The notes beneath the pieces were generated by a model that saw only the letters and a list, made by a program, of their open reading frames with translations, was not told where the DNA came from and searched no databases. The translations under genes and the position numbers were made by a program. Below, piece by piece: positions 35,965-47,100 of a DNA stretch of 64,000 nucleotides. Numbering within the stretch: position 1 is the first letter of the stretch; every line of letters begins with the position of its first letter. Source of the DNA: Bordetella parapertussis. GTDB lineage: Bacteria > Pseudomonadota > Gammaproteobacteria > Burkholderiales > SG8-39. The stretch covers positions 1 through 64,000 of the forward strand of contig CAMAXP010000016.1 of the NCBI GenBank assembly GCA_945862265.1. Direction: 5' to 3'.

Positions 35965-37824
35965 GTGAACCGATACCCCGCCTGGAAATACGCCCTCATC
36001 GCGCTCTCCGTGGTGATCGCATTCCTGTACACGCTGCCCAACTTCTACGGCGAATCGCCTGCCGTGCAGGTGTCCAGCGGCAAGGCCACCGTCAAGATCG
36101 ACGCCTCGGTGCTCGCGCGCGTCGAGGAAGCCTTCAAGAAGGGCAACGTCGCCTACACGGCAGCGCTGATCGATGTCAACAGCGTCCGCGTTCGCTTCGC
36201 GGACACCGACACGCAACTCAAGGCCAAGGACCTCGCCACGCAGGCCCTGAACCCGGATCCGGCCAACCCGACCTACGTGGTCGCGCTGAACCTGCTTTCG
36301 TCCTCGCCCAACTGGCTGACCGCCATCCACGCGCTGCCGATGTACCTCGGCCTCGACCTGCGCGGCGGCGTGCACTTCCTGCTCCAGGTGGACATGCAGG
36401 CGGCCCTCACCAAGCGCCTCGACAGCCTCGCCGGGGATGCCCGCAGCCAGCTGCGCGAGAAGAACATCCGGCACTCGGGCATCGCGCGCGAAGGCCAGAA
36501 CGTGCGCGTGCGCTTTCGCGACGCCGAGACCCGCGAGAAAGCCAAGCGCCTGATCCAGGACAGCATCCCCGACCTGCAGCTGACGGAATCCCTGGACGGC
36601 GAGGAGTTCCGCCTCTCCGGCTCGCTGAAGCAGGAGGCCGCCAAGCGCACGCAGGAGTACGCGCTGAAGCAGAACATCACAACCCTGCACAACCGGATCA
36701 ACGAACTGGGTGTCGCCGAGCCGGTGATCCAACAGCAGGGCGCCGACCGCATCGTTGTACAACTACCCGGCGTGCAGGACACGGCCAAGGCCAAGGACAT
36801 CCTCGGCCGCACGGCCAGCCTCGAAATCCGCATGGTGGACGAGGAGAGGATGAACCCCGAGACGCTGGCCGCGGCGGCCAGGGGCGAAGTGCCGTTCGGC
36901 GACGAGTACTACGTCGAGAGGAACGGCGCCCCGCTGCTTGTGAAGAAGGCCGTGGTCCTCACCGGCGACCGGCTGACCGACGCGCAGCCCGGGTTCGACA
37001 ACCAGACCCAGGAGCCCGCGGTGCACTTGACGCTTGACGGCACCGGCGCGCGCATCTTCCGCGATGTAACGCGGGAAAGCGTCGGCAAGCGCATGGCAAT
37101 CCTGCTGATCGAAAAAGGCAAGGGCGAAGTCGTGACCGCCCCGGTGATCCGCGCCGAAATCGGTGGCGGCCGTGTCCAGATTTCGGGACGCATGAACACC
37201 ATGGAAGCGAACGACACGGCGCTGCTCCTGCGCGCCGGTTCGCTGGCGGCGCCGATGGAAATCATCGAGGAGCGCACCGTCGGCCCGAGCCTGGGCAAGG
37301 ACAACATCGAGAAGGGCTTCAACTCCACCAAGTGGGGGTTCATGGCCATCGTCGTGTTCATGTCGGCGTACTACGTGCTGTTCGGCCTGATCTCCTCGGT
37401 GGCACTGGGCGCGAACCTGCTCTTCCTGGTGGCCCTGCTGTCGCTCCTGCAGGCCACCCTCACGCTGCCCGGCATCGCCGCCATTGCGCTGACCCTGGGC
37501 ATGGCGATCGACGCCAACGTGCTGATCAACGAGCGCATCCGCGAGGAAGTCCGTGGCGGCGCCACGCCGCAGGCGGCCATCAGCGCGGGCTACGACCGCG
37601 CCTTCGGCACCATCCTGGACTCGAACATCACCACGCTGATTGCGGGCCTCGCGCTGCTGATCTTCGGCTCGGGCGCGGTGCGCGGGTTCGCCGTGGTCCA
37701 CTGCCTGGGCATCCTCACCTCGATCTTCTCGTCGGTGATGGTGTCGCGCGCGATCGTCAACCTGATCTACGGTCACCGGCGGCGGGTGCAGCACCTGTCC
37801 ATCGGCGACACCGGCTGGAAGTAA
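35965..37824 (+). CDS. secD: Protein translocase subunit SecD
   Basis: 619 residues. The N-terminal helix (YALIALSVVIAFLYTLPNFYG) is followed by the large periplasmic P1 domain. It contains YLGLDLRGGVHFLLQVD, then IRIVVQLPGVQDTAKAKDILG-like strands, and the C-terminal five helices with ALTLGMAIDANVLINERIREE, the RND-type Asp-containing helix used for proton coupling. SecD uses the proton gradient to pull preproteins through the translocon. GTG start; secF follows after six bases. Confidence 0.96.
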   Translation: MNRYPAWKYALIALSVVIAFLYTLPNFYGESPAVQVSSGKATVKIDASVLARVEEAFKKGNVAYTAALIDVNSVRVRFADTDTQLKAKDLATQALNPDPANPTYVVALNLLSSSPNWLTAIHALPMYLGLDLRGGVHFLLQVDMQAALTKRLDSLAGDARSQLREKNIRHSGIAREGQNVRVRFRDAETREKAKRLIQDSIPDLQLTESLDGEEFRLSGSLKQEAAKRTQEYALKQNITTLHNRINELGVAEPVIQQQGADRIVVQLPGVQDTAKAKDILGRTASLEIRMVDEERMNPETLAAAARGEVPFGDEYYVERNGAPLLVKKAVVLTGDRLTDAQPGFDNQTQEPAVHLTLDGTGARIFRDVTRESVGKRMAILLIEKGKGEVVTAPVIRAEIGGGRVQISGRMNTMEANDTALLLRAGSLAAPMEIIEERTVGPSLGKDNIEKGFNSTKWGFMAIVVFMSAYYVLFGLISSVALGANLLFLVALLSLLQATLTLPGIAAIALTLGMAIDANVLINERIREEVRGGATPQAAISAGYDRAFGTILDSNITTLIAGLALLIFGSGAVRGFAVVHCLGILTSIFSSVMVSRAIVNLIYGHRRRVQHLSIGDTGWK

Positions 37825-37830
37825 GCGACC

Positions 37831-38775
37831 ATGGAATTCTTCAAGATCCGCCGCACCATCCCGTTCATGCGGCATGCGCTGGTGTTCAACATCATTTCGC
37901 TCGTCACCTTCCTCCTCGCCGTCGCGTTCCTCGTGACCAAGGGCCTGCACTTCTCGGTGGAATTCACCGGCGGCACGGTCATGGAAATCAGCTACAAGGA
38001 CACGGCCGACGTGGACCGGATCCGCAGCGCGCTGGACAAGGCCGGATTCAAGGACACCGCGGTGCAGAATTTCGGGTCCTCCCGCGACGTCATGATCCGG
38101 ATGCCGCTCGTGCAAGGTCAGTCGAGCGCCGACCTGTCGCAGAAAGTGCTCTCCACGCTGCAGGCAGACAACAAGGGCGCGGAACTGCGTCGCGTCGAAT
38201 TCGTGGGCCCGCAGGTGGGCAAGGAACTGGCCGAGAACGGCGCACTGGCGCTTCTTGTCGTGTCTATCGGCATCGTGCTCTACCTGGCGCTGCGATTCGA
38301 ATGGAAGTTCGGCCTGTCGGCGATCATCGCCAACCTGCACGACGTCGTGATCATCCTGGGCTTCTTCGCGCTCTTCCAGTGGGAATTCTCGCTGCCGGTA
38401 CTCGCCGCGGTCCTTGCGGTGCTCGGCTACTCGGTCAACGAATCGGTGGTCGTGTTCGACCGGGTGCGCGAAAACTTCCGCAAGATGAGGAAGGCGAGCA
38501 CGCCTGACGTCATTGACGCCGCCATCACCGGCACCATCTCGCGCACGATCATCACGCACGGCAGCACGCAGCTCATGGTCACCACCATGCTCATCTTCGG
38601 CGGGCCGGCGCTGCACTACTTCGCGCTGGCGCTCACCATCGGCATCTGCTTCGGCATCTACTCTTCGGTACTGGTCGCGAGCCCGCTGCTGATGTGGCTG
38701 AAAGTCGACCGCTCGCAGTTCATCAGCAAGGCGAAGAAAGGCAAGCGCGAGGAAAATGACGGCGCAGTCGTCTAG
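37831..38775 (+). CDS. secF: Protein translocase subunit SecF
   Basis: 314 residues, partner of SecD. The first helix is followed by FSVEFTGGTVMEISYKD in the periplasmic domain. The later helices include RFEWKFGLSAIIANLHDVVIILGFFALF and VLGYSVNESVVVFDRVREN, typical SecF motifs, and SRTIITHGSTQLMVTTMLIFGG. The tail is basic. The gene is convergent with the spermidine-synthase-like gene 12 bases downstream. Confidence 0.96.
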   Translation: MEFFKIRRTIPFMRHALVFNIISLVTFLLAVAFLVTKGLHFSVEFTGGTVMEISYKDTADVDRIRSALDKAGFKDTAVQNFGSSRDVMIRMPLVQGQSSADLSQKVLSTLQADNKGAELRRVEFVGPQVGKELAENGALALLVVSIGIVLYLALRFEWKFGLSAIIANLHDVVIILGFFALFQWEFSLPVLAAVLAVLGYSVNESVVVFDRVRENFRKMRKASTPDVIDAAITGTISRTIITHGSTQLMVTTMLIFGGPALHYFALALTIGICFGIYSSVLVASPLLMWLKVDRSQFISKAKKGKREENDGAVV

Positions 38776-38787
38776 GACCGCCCCGCG

Positions 38788-40797
38788 CTACTTGAGGATC
38801 TGCACCAGGTTGTTGTAGTCGTCGGTCCAGAGCCTCCATAAGGGCCGCTCTTCCACCGGCTCGGACACATCCTTGATGACCTTGTCCTCGAGCGCCTTCC
38901 TGTCCAGGGACACGAGCACCCAGTCGCTCTGCGTGCGGTCCTCCTCGCCCTTCTCATAGACGCTCACGGCATGCGCGCCAGAAATCCTGGCGAGCTGGCC
39001 GACGACGGGGCCGAGGTTGAGGAAGCGGTTGGAGACATGGAACGCGATGATGCCGCCGGGCTTCATGTGCCGCAGGTAGACGGCCAGCGCCTCCCTGGTA
39101 ATAAGGTGGACGGGAATCGAGTCGCTTGAAAACGCGTCCACGGCCAGCACGTCGAACTTCTCCGGCGCGTCGCGCTCGAGCGTCAGGCGCGCGTCGCCGA
39201 GTGCGACCTCGATCTTGGCCTCGCTGTCGCCGAGGTACTTGAAATCGCTCCGGGCAATGGTCACCACGGCCGGGTTGATGTCGTAGAACTTGTAGAAATC
39301 GCCCTTGCGGCCGTACCCGGCCAGCGTGCCCGTGCCCAGCCCGACCACGCCGACGCGAATCGGCCCACCGGCCTGTTTGGACGCTATGGCCTTGCCTATG
39401 CCTGAAGTGACCTGGTAGTAGCTGGTCAGCTCTTGGCGCTTGGAGCCGTTCATGTACTGCTCGCCGTGCATGATGGTGCCGTGGAGCAGGCGCCGGAGGT
39501 GGTCTTCCTCGCCCTCGGTGCCGTACTCCTTGACCCTGAGCACGCCGTAGAAATTGCGCACCGTCAGGCGGGCGTAGTCCTGGAACTTGATCGCGTCGTA
39601 GGTTACCGCCCCCGTCGTGCCGAGAAGCAGCACCAGGCTCGCGCCCAGCGCAATGCGATTCAGCGACCGGTAGACGATCGCTGCCAGCAGCGCACAGGCC
39701 GCCAATCCGATGCCGAGTTCGTAATAGGCCTTGAATGCGAGCGGCGCAACAACGGCGACGAACAATCCACCGAGCGCACCGCCCACCGACACCCACAGGT
39801 AGAAGGCCGTCAGGTGGCGGTTCGCCGGCCGCAGGCGGTACAGCTCGCCATGGCAGAACATGCACGCAATGAAGAGCCCGGTCAGGAATACGCCCAGCTG
39901 CACGTACAGGTCGAACTGGTGGTCCGGCTCGACCAGCAGCCAGGCCATCGCACCGACGGCCGCAAGGACCACGGGCCACCACCATGCCTGGCGATACAGC
40001 CCCTGGCCCTCGAAGCAGAGGATGAAGGTGAGCAGGTACAGCGTCAGGGGCGCCAGCCACAGCAGCGGAATCGCGGCAATGTTCTGGGTGATGTGGTTCG
40101 TGACCGCCAGCAGGATCACCGACCCGGTGGCCGACAACGCCAGCCACAGCGCTATCTCCCGGCCGCGGGGTGCGGGGGCATCGGCGACGACGGCCGATGC
40201 ATCGGCGAGCGCTCCGGGCTGCGCCTTCGCAGCCGTCCACGCGAGCGCTGAGCACAGAACCGCGAACCCCGCGAACATCCACGACCACCCGTACACCTGC
40301 TGGCCATTGGTCAGGTTGGGCTCGACGAACAGCGGGTAGCCGACCAAAGCGAGGAGCGAGGCGAAATTGGAAACCGCGAACAGGCGATACGGGTTCGCCC
40401 CGGGCCGCGCGCGGGAGAACCAGGCTTGCACCAACGGGCTCGTTGACGAGATCAGCAGGTACGGCAGCCCTACGGTAGCCGTGAGCAGGAGCAGGATCCG
40501 CGAGATCGGCTCACTGCCGCCTTCCGGCTTCCAGGACGGGTCCGGCAGGATCGGCAGCGTGGCGGCCGCCGCGGCCAGCAGGATCGTGTGCAGGATCGCC
40601 TGTCCCCTGGGCCCCAGTTTGGCCGAGGTGGCATGCGCATACGCATAACCCGCAAGCAGGATGCACTGGAAGAACAGCATGCAGGTGGTCCAGACCGCCG
40701 CCGTGCCGCCGAACCACGGCAGGATCAGCCGCGCGATCAGCGGCTGGACAAGAAACAGCAGGAACGAGGACAGGAAGATCGTGATTGCGTAAAGCAT
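38788..40797 (-). CDS. Membrane-fused spermidine synthase-like protein
   Basis: 669 residues in two halves. Residues about 1-390 hold ten or more membrane helices of the MFS-like type found fused to spermidine synthases (start LYAITIFLSSFLLFLVQPLIARLILPWFGGTAAVWTTCMLFFQ, a hallmark of this group). The C-terminal cytoplasmic half is a SAM-binding, SpeE-like fold with VGVVGLGTGTLAGYGRKGD, FYDINPAVVTIA, VALGDARLTLER and FDVLAVDAFSSDSIPVHL. The DAFSSD segment matches the catalytic Asp region of aminopropyltransferases. The true substrate (polyamine or other) is unknown. It is convergent with secF and lies downstream of purB on the same strand. Confidence 0.85.
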   Translation of the reverse strand: MLYAITIFLSSFLLFLVQPLIARLILPWFGGTAAVWTTCMLFFQCILLAGYAYAHATSAKLGPRGQAILHTILLAAAAATLPILPDPSWKPEGGSEPISRILLLLTATVGLPYLLISSTSPLVQAWFSRARPGANPYRLFAVSNFASLLALVGYPLFVEPNLTNGQQVYGWSWMFAGFAVLCSALAWTAAKAQPGALADASAVVADAPAPRGREIALWLALSATGSVILLAVTNHITQNIAAIPLLWLAPLTLYLLTFILCFEGQGLYRQAWWWPVVLAAVGAMAWLLVEPDHQFDLYVQLGVFLTGLFIACMFCHGELYRLRPANRHLTAFYLWVSVGGALGGLFVAVVAPLAFKAYYELGIGLAACALLAAIVYRSLNRIALGASLVLLLGTTGAVTYDAIKFQDYARLTVRNFYGVLRVKEYGTEGEEDHLRRLLHGTIMHGEQYMNGSKRQELTSYYQVTSGIGKAIASKQAGGPIRVGVVGLGTGTLAGYGRKGDFYKFYDINPAVVTIARSDFKYLGDSEAKIEVALGDARLTLERDAPEKFDVLAVDAFSSDSIPVHLITREALAVYLRHMKPGGIIAFHVSNRFLNLGPVVGQLARISGAHAVSVYEKGEEDRTQSDWVLVSLDRKALEDKVIKDVSEPVEERPLWRLWTDDYNNLVQILK

Positions 40798-40840
40798 GGC
40801 CGAGGCGCGCGGCTAAGCGCGTCGTTGGGAAACGATTGGG

Positions 40841-42289
<1,449 letters not shown>

Positions 42290-42290
42290 T

Positions 42291-42296
42291 TATAAT
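42291..42296 (+). promoter_or_regulatory. -10 element for the glutathione transferase gene
   Basis: TATAAT 33 bases before the ATG at 42330, in the divergent gap with purB. No good -35 hexamer is visible. Confidence 0.4.
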
Positions 42297-42329
42297 CGAC
42301 CTGCAACAATTCCCCGGAAAAACGCCCAC

Positions 42330-42938
42330 ATGAAACTCCTTGGCTCGGTACCGAGTCCCTTCACGCGCAAAGTGCGCATCGTCCTCGCTGAGAAGCGCGT
42401 TGAATGCACCTTCGAGCGCGTCGATGTCATGGCCGCCGACAGCCCCGTGCCGACGCACAACCCGCTCGGCAAGGTGCCGGTGCTCGTGCTTGACGACGGC
42501 GCCACCCTGTACGACTCGCGCGTCATCGCCGAATTCCTCGACACGGTTTCGCCGATCGGCTGGCTGATTCCGGAGGAGAGCCGGAACCGCATCGCCGTGC
42601 GCCGCTGGGAGGCGCTTGCCGATGGCGTGATCGACGCCGGCATCCTGATTCGCTACGAGCAGGCCCGCGACAAGGGCCAGCAGAGCCCGGCCTGGATCGA
42701 GCGGCAGATGGGCAAGCTTGAGCGCGGCCTTGTGGAGATGGCGCACGAACTCGGGGACAAGCCCTGGTGCCACGGCAATGGGTTCACCCTGGCCGACATC
42801 GCTTTCGGCTGCACCCTCGGCTGGCTGTCCTTCCGCTTTACCGGCATCGACTGGCGCGGGCAGCACCCCAACCTCGCGCGCCACTTCGACAAGCTCTCCG
42901 AAAGGCCGGCGTTCGCGGATACCTTGCCTACGGCCTGA
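42330..42938 (+). CDS. Glutathione S-transferase family protein
   Basis: 202 residues. The thioredoxin-like N-domain reads MKLLGSVPSPFTRKVRIVLAEKRV, with Ser/Pro-Phe-x-R-K-V typical of bacterial GSTs, then NPLGKVPVLVLDDGATLYDSRVIAEFLD, where the cis-Pro and the glutathione-binding DS lie. The helical C-domain includes GNGFTLADIAFGCTLGWLSFR with the conserved N-capping Asp. It probably conjugates or reduces small electrophiles; the specific role is unknown. The small membrane-protein gene follows after four bases. Confidence 0.92.
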   Translation: MKLLGSVPSPFTRKVRIVLAEKRVECTFERVDVMAADSPVPTHNPLGKVPVLVLDDGATLYDSRVIAEFLDTVSPIGWLIPEESRNRIAVRRWEALADGVIDAGILIRYEQARDKGQQSPAWIERQMGKLERGLVEMAHELGDKPWCHGNGFTLADIAFGCTLGWLSFRFTGIDWRGQHPNLARHFDKLSERPAFADTLPTA

Positions 42939-42942
42939 GCCG

Positions 42943-43398
42943 GTGAACGACGGTACGCTGCTGTTCGTCAATTTCGCAGCGTACTCGTGGCTCCTCCTCC
43001 TTCCCGCCACAGGGATTGAAGCCTGGGAACTGCGCAAGTCCCTGCCCGTCTCACCCGGGCGGCTTGCCGCGGTGGCCTGCCTCGCAAAGCTCGCCTCGAC
43101 CGTGCTCGCAACGGTCGCCGTACTCGCGACCGGCTGGGTGCTGGGCTTCCTCGATGTGATAGCAGAGCCACAGGCCGGGGAGGGAGACATCGCCGCCCTG
43201 CTCCCGCTGGTGCCCTGCTTTTTCCTTTCGGTATGGTGCGAAACGCGGGTGGGCGGCCCACTGCTCAAAGGCATTCCGCGTGAAACCGTGCGTACCGCCT
43301 TTTTCCACGCCAACCAGCTCGTTTACGCGATGCTCGCAATCGTGCCGGTGGTGCGATTCGCCAAGAGCGCCCTGGTGAACGGCCGCATCATCTGGTAG
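42943..43398 (+). CDS. Hypothetical membrane protein, 151 residues
   Basis: Not recognised. From a GTG at 42943, four bases after the GST stop, the product has about four hydrophobic segments (LLFVNFAAYSWLLLLPATG, LASTVLATVAVLATGWVLGFL, IAALLPLVPCFFLSVWC, ANQLVYAMLAIVPVV). Short charged loops separate them, and the C-terminus is basic (VVRFAKSALVNGRIIW). The tight spacing suggests co-transcription with the GST gene. The start is chosen to avoid overlap; the frame itself is open further upstream inside the GST gene. Confidence 0.65.
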   Translation: MNDGTLLFVNFAAYSWLLLLPATGIEAWELRKSLPVSPGRLAAVACLAKLASTVLATVAVLATGWVLGFLDVIAEPQAGEGDIAALLPLVPCFFLSVWCETRVGGPLLKGIPRETVRTAFFHANQLVYAMLAIVPVVRFAKSALVNGRIIW

Positions 43399-43416
43399 CC
43401 GGCCGCGAGGGGCCGG
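43399..43416. terminator. Stem-loop between convergent genes
   Basis: CCGGCC / GGCCGG with a 6-base loop lies between the small membrane-protein gene and the convergent FecR-domain gene. It is followed by only two Ts on the plus strand, so it is a weak candidate 3'-end structure. Confidence 0.4.
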
Positions 43417-43425
43417 TTGCCCTCG

Positions 43426-44157
43426 CTATTTGACTGCGCACTCCCCTTCCTTGGCCTTGCCCACGCCCCGGCCATCGGATTTGTTCTGGCTGATGCTCTG
43501 CGGCATGCTGACGATGATGCCTTGCTGCGGCGGCACCACCGCCGGTGCGGAGGTCGAACTGCGCACATAGCCGAATTGCCCGGTGGACACCACCTGCTGG
43601 CCGGCGCCGTTCCTGACCACGATCGCGCCGTCCGCAACATCCAGGTGCATGCCGTTCTCCGGCGGCTTTCCGGTCGCCGTCGGCACACCGCCACAGTCGC
43701 CCTGGCAGATCAGCGCCCCGAAATGCGTGCCGCGGATGCCGATCGTCGCAGTTTCGGCCTCGAACTTGACCGCGTCCTGGTTGCGCTTGCCGATGAGCCC
43801 GGTCACCGCGCGTATGCCCCCTTTCAACATCCCCAGGACCACGTTGTCCGACTTCGGCTCGCTCTCGATGTAGTTGTAGGCAGTAATGGCCAACTGCGAG
43901 CCCGGCCGCAGGACGACTTCGCCGCCGTCCTGGAACTTGATGCGCGCATAGGTCTCCTGCTCCGTATGCAGGGTATCGCCCTCGCGCACCTCGGATTTCA
44001 CTGAGATCACACGACTGGTCCCGTCTACACGCTTGGCCGTAAGCAGGCCGGACAGGTGCGTTACCCGTCCCACCGGACCCGCAGCATGAGCGCTTTGAAT
44101 TGAAAGGACCGGCACCAGGAAAGCAAGGCTGGCGATGGCTGTGGCAAGGGTACGCAT
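43426..44157 (-). CDS. Secreted FecR-domain protein linked to TpsA
   Basis: 243 residues. It has a signal peptide (MRTLATAIASLAFLVPVLSI, cleavage probably after AHA near residue 25). Next is a FecR-type beta domain (GRVTHLSGLLTAKRVDGTSRV, VREGDTLHTEQETYARIKFQDGGEVVLRPGSQLAITAYNY), then a strand-rich C-terminal part with GIRGTHFGALIC. In sigma-factor systems FecR relays signals, but stand-alone periplasmic FecR domains of this type are common next to filamentous adhesin genes. The ATG at 44157 is 14 bases after the TpsA stop, so this is the third gene of the tpsB-tpsA unit. The 8-codon longer start at 44181 would overlap tpsA. Confidence 0.83.
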   Translation of the reverse strand: MRTLATAIASLAFLVPVLSIQSAHAAGPVGRVTHLSGLLTAKRVDGTSRVISVKSEVREGDTLHTEQETYARIKFQDGGEVVLRPGSQLAITAYNYIESEPKSDNVVLGMLKGGIRAVTGLIGKRNQDAVKFEAETATIGIRGTHFGALICQGDCGGVPTATGKPPENGMHLDVADGAIVVRNGAGQQVVSTGQFGYVRSSTSAPAVVPPQQGIIVSMPQSISQNKSDGRGVGKAKEGECAVK

Positions 44158-44171
44158 TGGCGATTTTCCGG

Positions 44172-47100
44172 TCAAGTGCATGCGGCCGCCTTCTTGCCCT
44201 GGGTTTTGCTGTCGCCCTTCTTGGCCTGCGACGACTCGGGTTTTTTCTTGTCGTCTTTCTTGTCGTCCTTCTTGTCGTCCTTCTTGTCGTCTTTCTTGTC
44301 ATCCGCCTTGCTGTCGGAGCTCGCAGTCTTGCTATCCGAACCCGACGAGCCTCCGCTGCTGCCTCCGGAAGACGAGCCGGAGGAGCTTCCGCCCGAGCCG
44401 CTACTGTCTGACGAAGACACGGTCGATCCGCCGGAAGACCCCGAGGATCCGCCGCTATCGCTTGTCGAAGTCGTCGACGAACTGCCGGCGCCTGATGCAG
44501 GCAGTGAATTCAAACTGCTTCCGCTGGTGGAACTGGAGGACGAGGAGGAAGAGCTCGTCGATGAACCGCCTCCGAAACTTCCTTCGGTGCCGCCCACCGT
44601 AAAGCCCACCGCGATGAGTTTCAGCGGGCTGGCTCCGGCACCCGCAGTGCCTGTCTGCGTGTTCGCTGACTGCGTTGTCTCGGTCGATGAAGTACTCGAG
44701 CTCGACGTTGTAGAGGTTGTAGAGGTTGTCGTACTCACAGTAGCGGTTGGCGTCACCGTCTGGGTCGTTGCGACAATCGCGCTCAGCACCTGCGTGACGG
44801 CCGGCTGGACATTCGACGCAGCCGCAGGGACGTCGGACAGGGTGTTGCCGGTGATGGCATCCACGATCGTGAAGTTTCCGCCGACCGTCACGTCGAGCCG
44901 GCCGGCGCGCGTGGTCAGGGTTGCACTTCCCCCCGCCGCGATGACGGCACTGGCGCCCGTCAGGTTCGCGCCCGTGGAACCTGACGCGACCGACAGATTC
45001 CCGCCTGCGCTGACGCCGATGGGTCCGGTCCCCGCATTCAGGCTCGCCAGCACGATGTTTCCGGCGGGCGCGGCGTACCCGATGCTGCCGCCGTTCGAGG
45101 TTGTCGTCGCCCCGGAGGACATGCTGACGCTGCCGGTCAACGCCGTGGCGGAAATGTTGCCTTTGTTGCTGGTGATACTTGCGTTCTGGACCAGGTTGTC
45201 GCCTGCCGACAGCGAGATGACCGCCCCGCTTCCGGTGCTGGTGAGCGGTCCGGCGATGGTCAAATCGTCGCCCGCACCTGCGGTTGCGCTGGCGGTGAGC
45301 ACGATATTTCCCGTGGAAGTAATCCCGGCACTGCCTACCGAAATCGGACTGTGCGCCACTATCGATACGTCCGGGCCGACATTGACCGGCCCCTGGATGT
45401 CGACTGCCCCGACGTTGTCGACCGAGAGTCTTCCCGTGGTGTCGATGGCATCAAGTCGTAGCGGTACGGCGTTTTTCAGCGCAATGTCCCCACCGGTGCT
45501 CGAAGTGGCACTGAAGCGGCGGATCTGGTTGCCGGCATCCGTGAGGGTTGTCCCGCCAAACGAACTCGTCTGGAGCGAGGCTGTCGCCGCGATTGGCGCG
45601 ATCTGGGAGATGCTGCCGCTTTGAGCGGTCAGCAATACCGACGGCGCGGAAAGGCTGCCGACCACAAGGTTGTTGGCGGCCTGCGTGATTGTCGCGACGG
45701 CAGAGCCTGTCAGGGCAATAGCGCCCCCTGTCTGACTGAAGTTGCCGTTGACCGTGAGGTTGCCGGTACCTGCCAGCGTGCCGCTGTTGATCGTGAACTG
45801 AGGCGTCGTCAGCTGCGAATTCACCGTGAGCTTGCTTGTCGATCCGCCATCCAGGACCAGCGCCCCGCTGCTGGTGATCGTATTCAGGGTGGTACTCGCA
45901 CCAACGGTGCCGGCGTCATACGTGACCGTCACACCCTGCGGAATGGTCACGGCCAGCACGTTGTTCGCGTCCGGCAGCGCATTCCCCTGCCAGTTGGATG
46001 CCAGCGACCAGTTGCCGGTCGCTGCGCCGGCCCAGTCCACATTGGTCGCCTGGGAGATGTTCGCGCTCAACGGACCCGGGGAAGCCACGACATAGTTTCC
46101 TGCGTCCTTGCCTAACAGCGCTATTGCCGCAGGCGTCACGATCTTCGCATTGCCCGCATTCCTGTCCGAGAAGGTGCCCGTGCCGCCGTTCAGCGTCACA
46201 ACATCCCCGGAATACACGCCAGAGACAATAGTTGCCGAGGACGTATTCAACGTCGCCGCATTGTTTCCGTTGTAAGGCCTGCTGTTGGCGCCGACGCCGC
46301 TCGAGGTCAGCGTGGCGGGCGTAATGACGCCTGTGGTGTTGTTCACCAGGGTCACGGCGTAGTTCGCTCCGCCATTGCCGTCGGCAATCACCGCGGCCGG
46401 AACGAGTGTCTTGCCGGTGCCCGCATCCTTGGTCGTGTAGGCCTCTGAAAAGACAGCGGTATCGGTCCCTTTCAACGTTCCGCCAGTGATGGTCGGTGCA
46501 CCTGCGGCGCTCACGGTTGAGTCATAGACTTTCGTATTCGCGACCGCGCTGACCGTCAATGGCGCGGACGAGATCGACCCTATCGCGGCGTTCGCCGAAA
46601 AGGCCGACAACTGGTAGCCAAAAACGGGCTTTCCGTTCGTATCGGTCGCCGATGCGATCGCGAGACCGCTCGCGGTCACCGTCTTGCCCGCCCCGACGTT
46701 CTTGTCGTCATAGGTGGAGGCTGCAGGACTGCCGAGCACGGCCGTATCGCCATTGATCGTGCCCGACAGGGCCAGGTTCGCGGCGCTGACCGTCGCTTGC
46801 GCCGCGCCGTCGTATTGCTTGGTGACCGTGCCCGCAAGGGAAGGCGAGAGAACAGGAGCGACGCTGTACAACAATCCGTCGCCCACGCCCGCAACCCCGC
46901 CTCCGGGCGCTGCGGCATATTGCTTGAAACCGTAGGGCAGGGCCCCAGGCGCGTCATTGGCCGGATTGACGGAGTACACCAGCCAGCGCCCGTTGGGCGT
47001 GCTCAGTGCAGCGCCGCTCGAGTTGTTGGTGAACAGTGTCCCCGATAGCGTCAGCGCGTCACCGATTCCCGAGGCGCTCAGCAAAGCCCCGGTGCCGATA

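Noticed and set aside
44176..45624. Plus-strand open frames opposite the TpsA gene
   Set aside because: Repetitive Val/Pro/Ala translations mirror the Gly/Thr repeats of TpsA; no start signals or family match.
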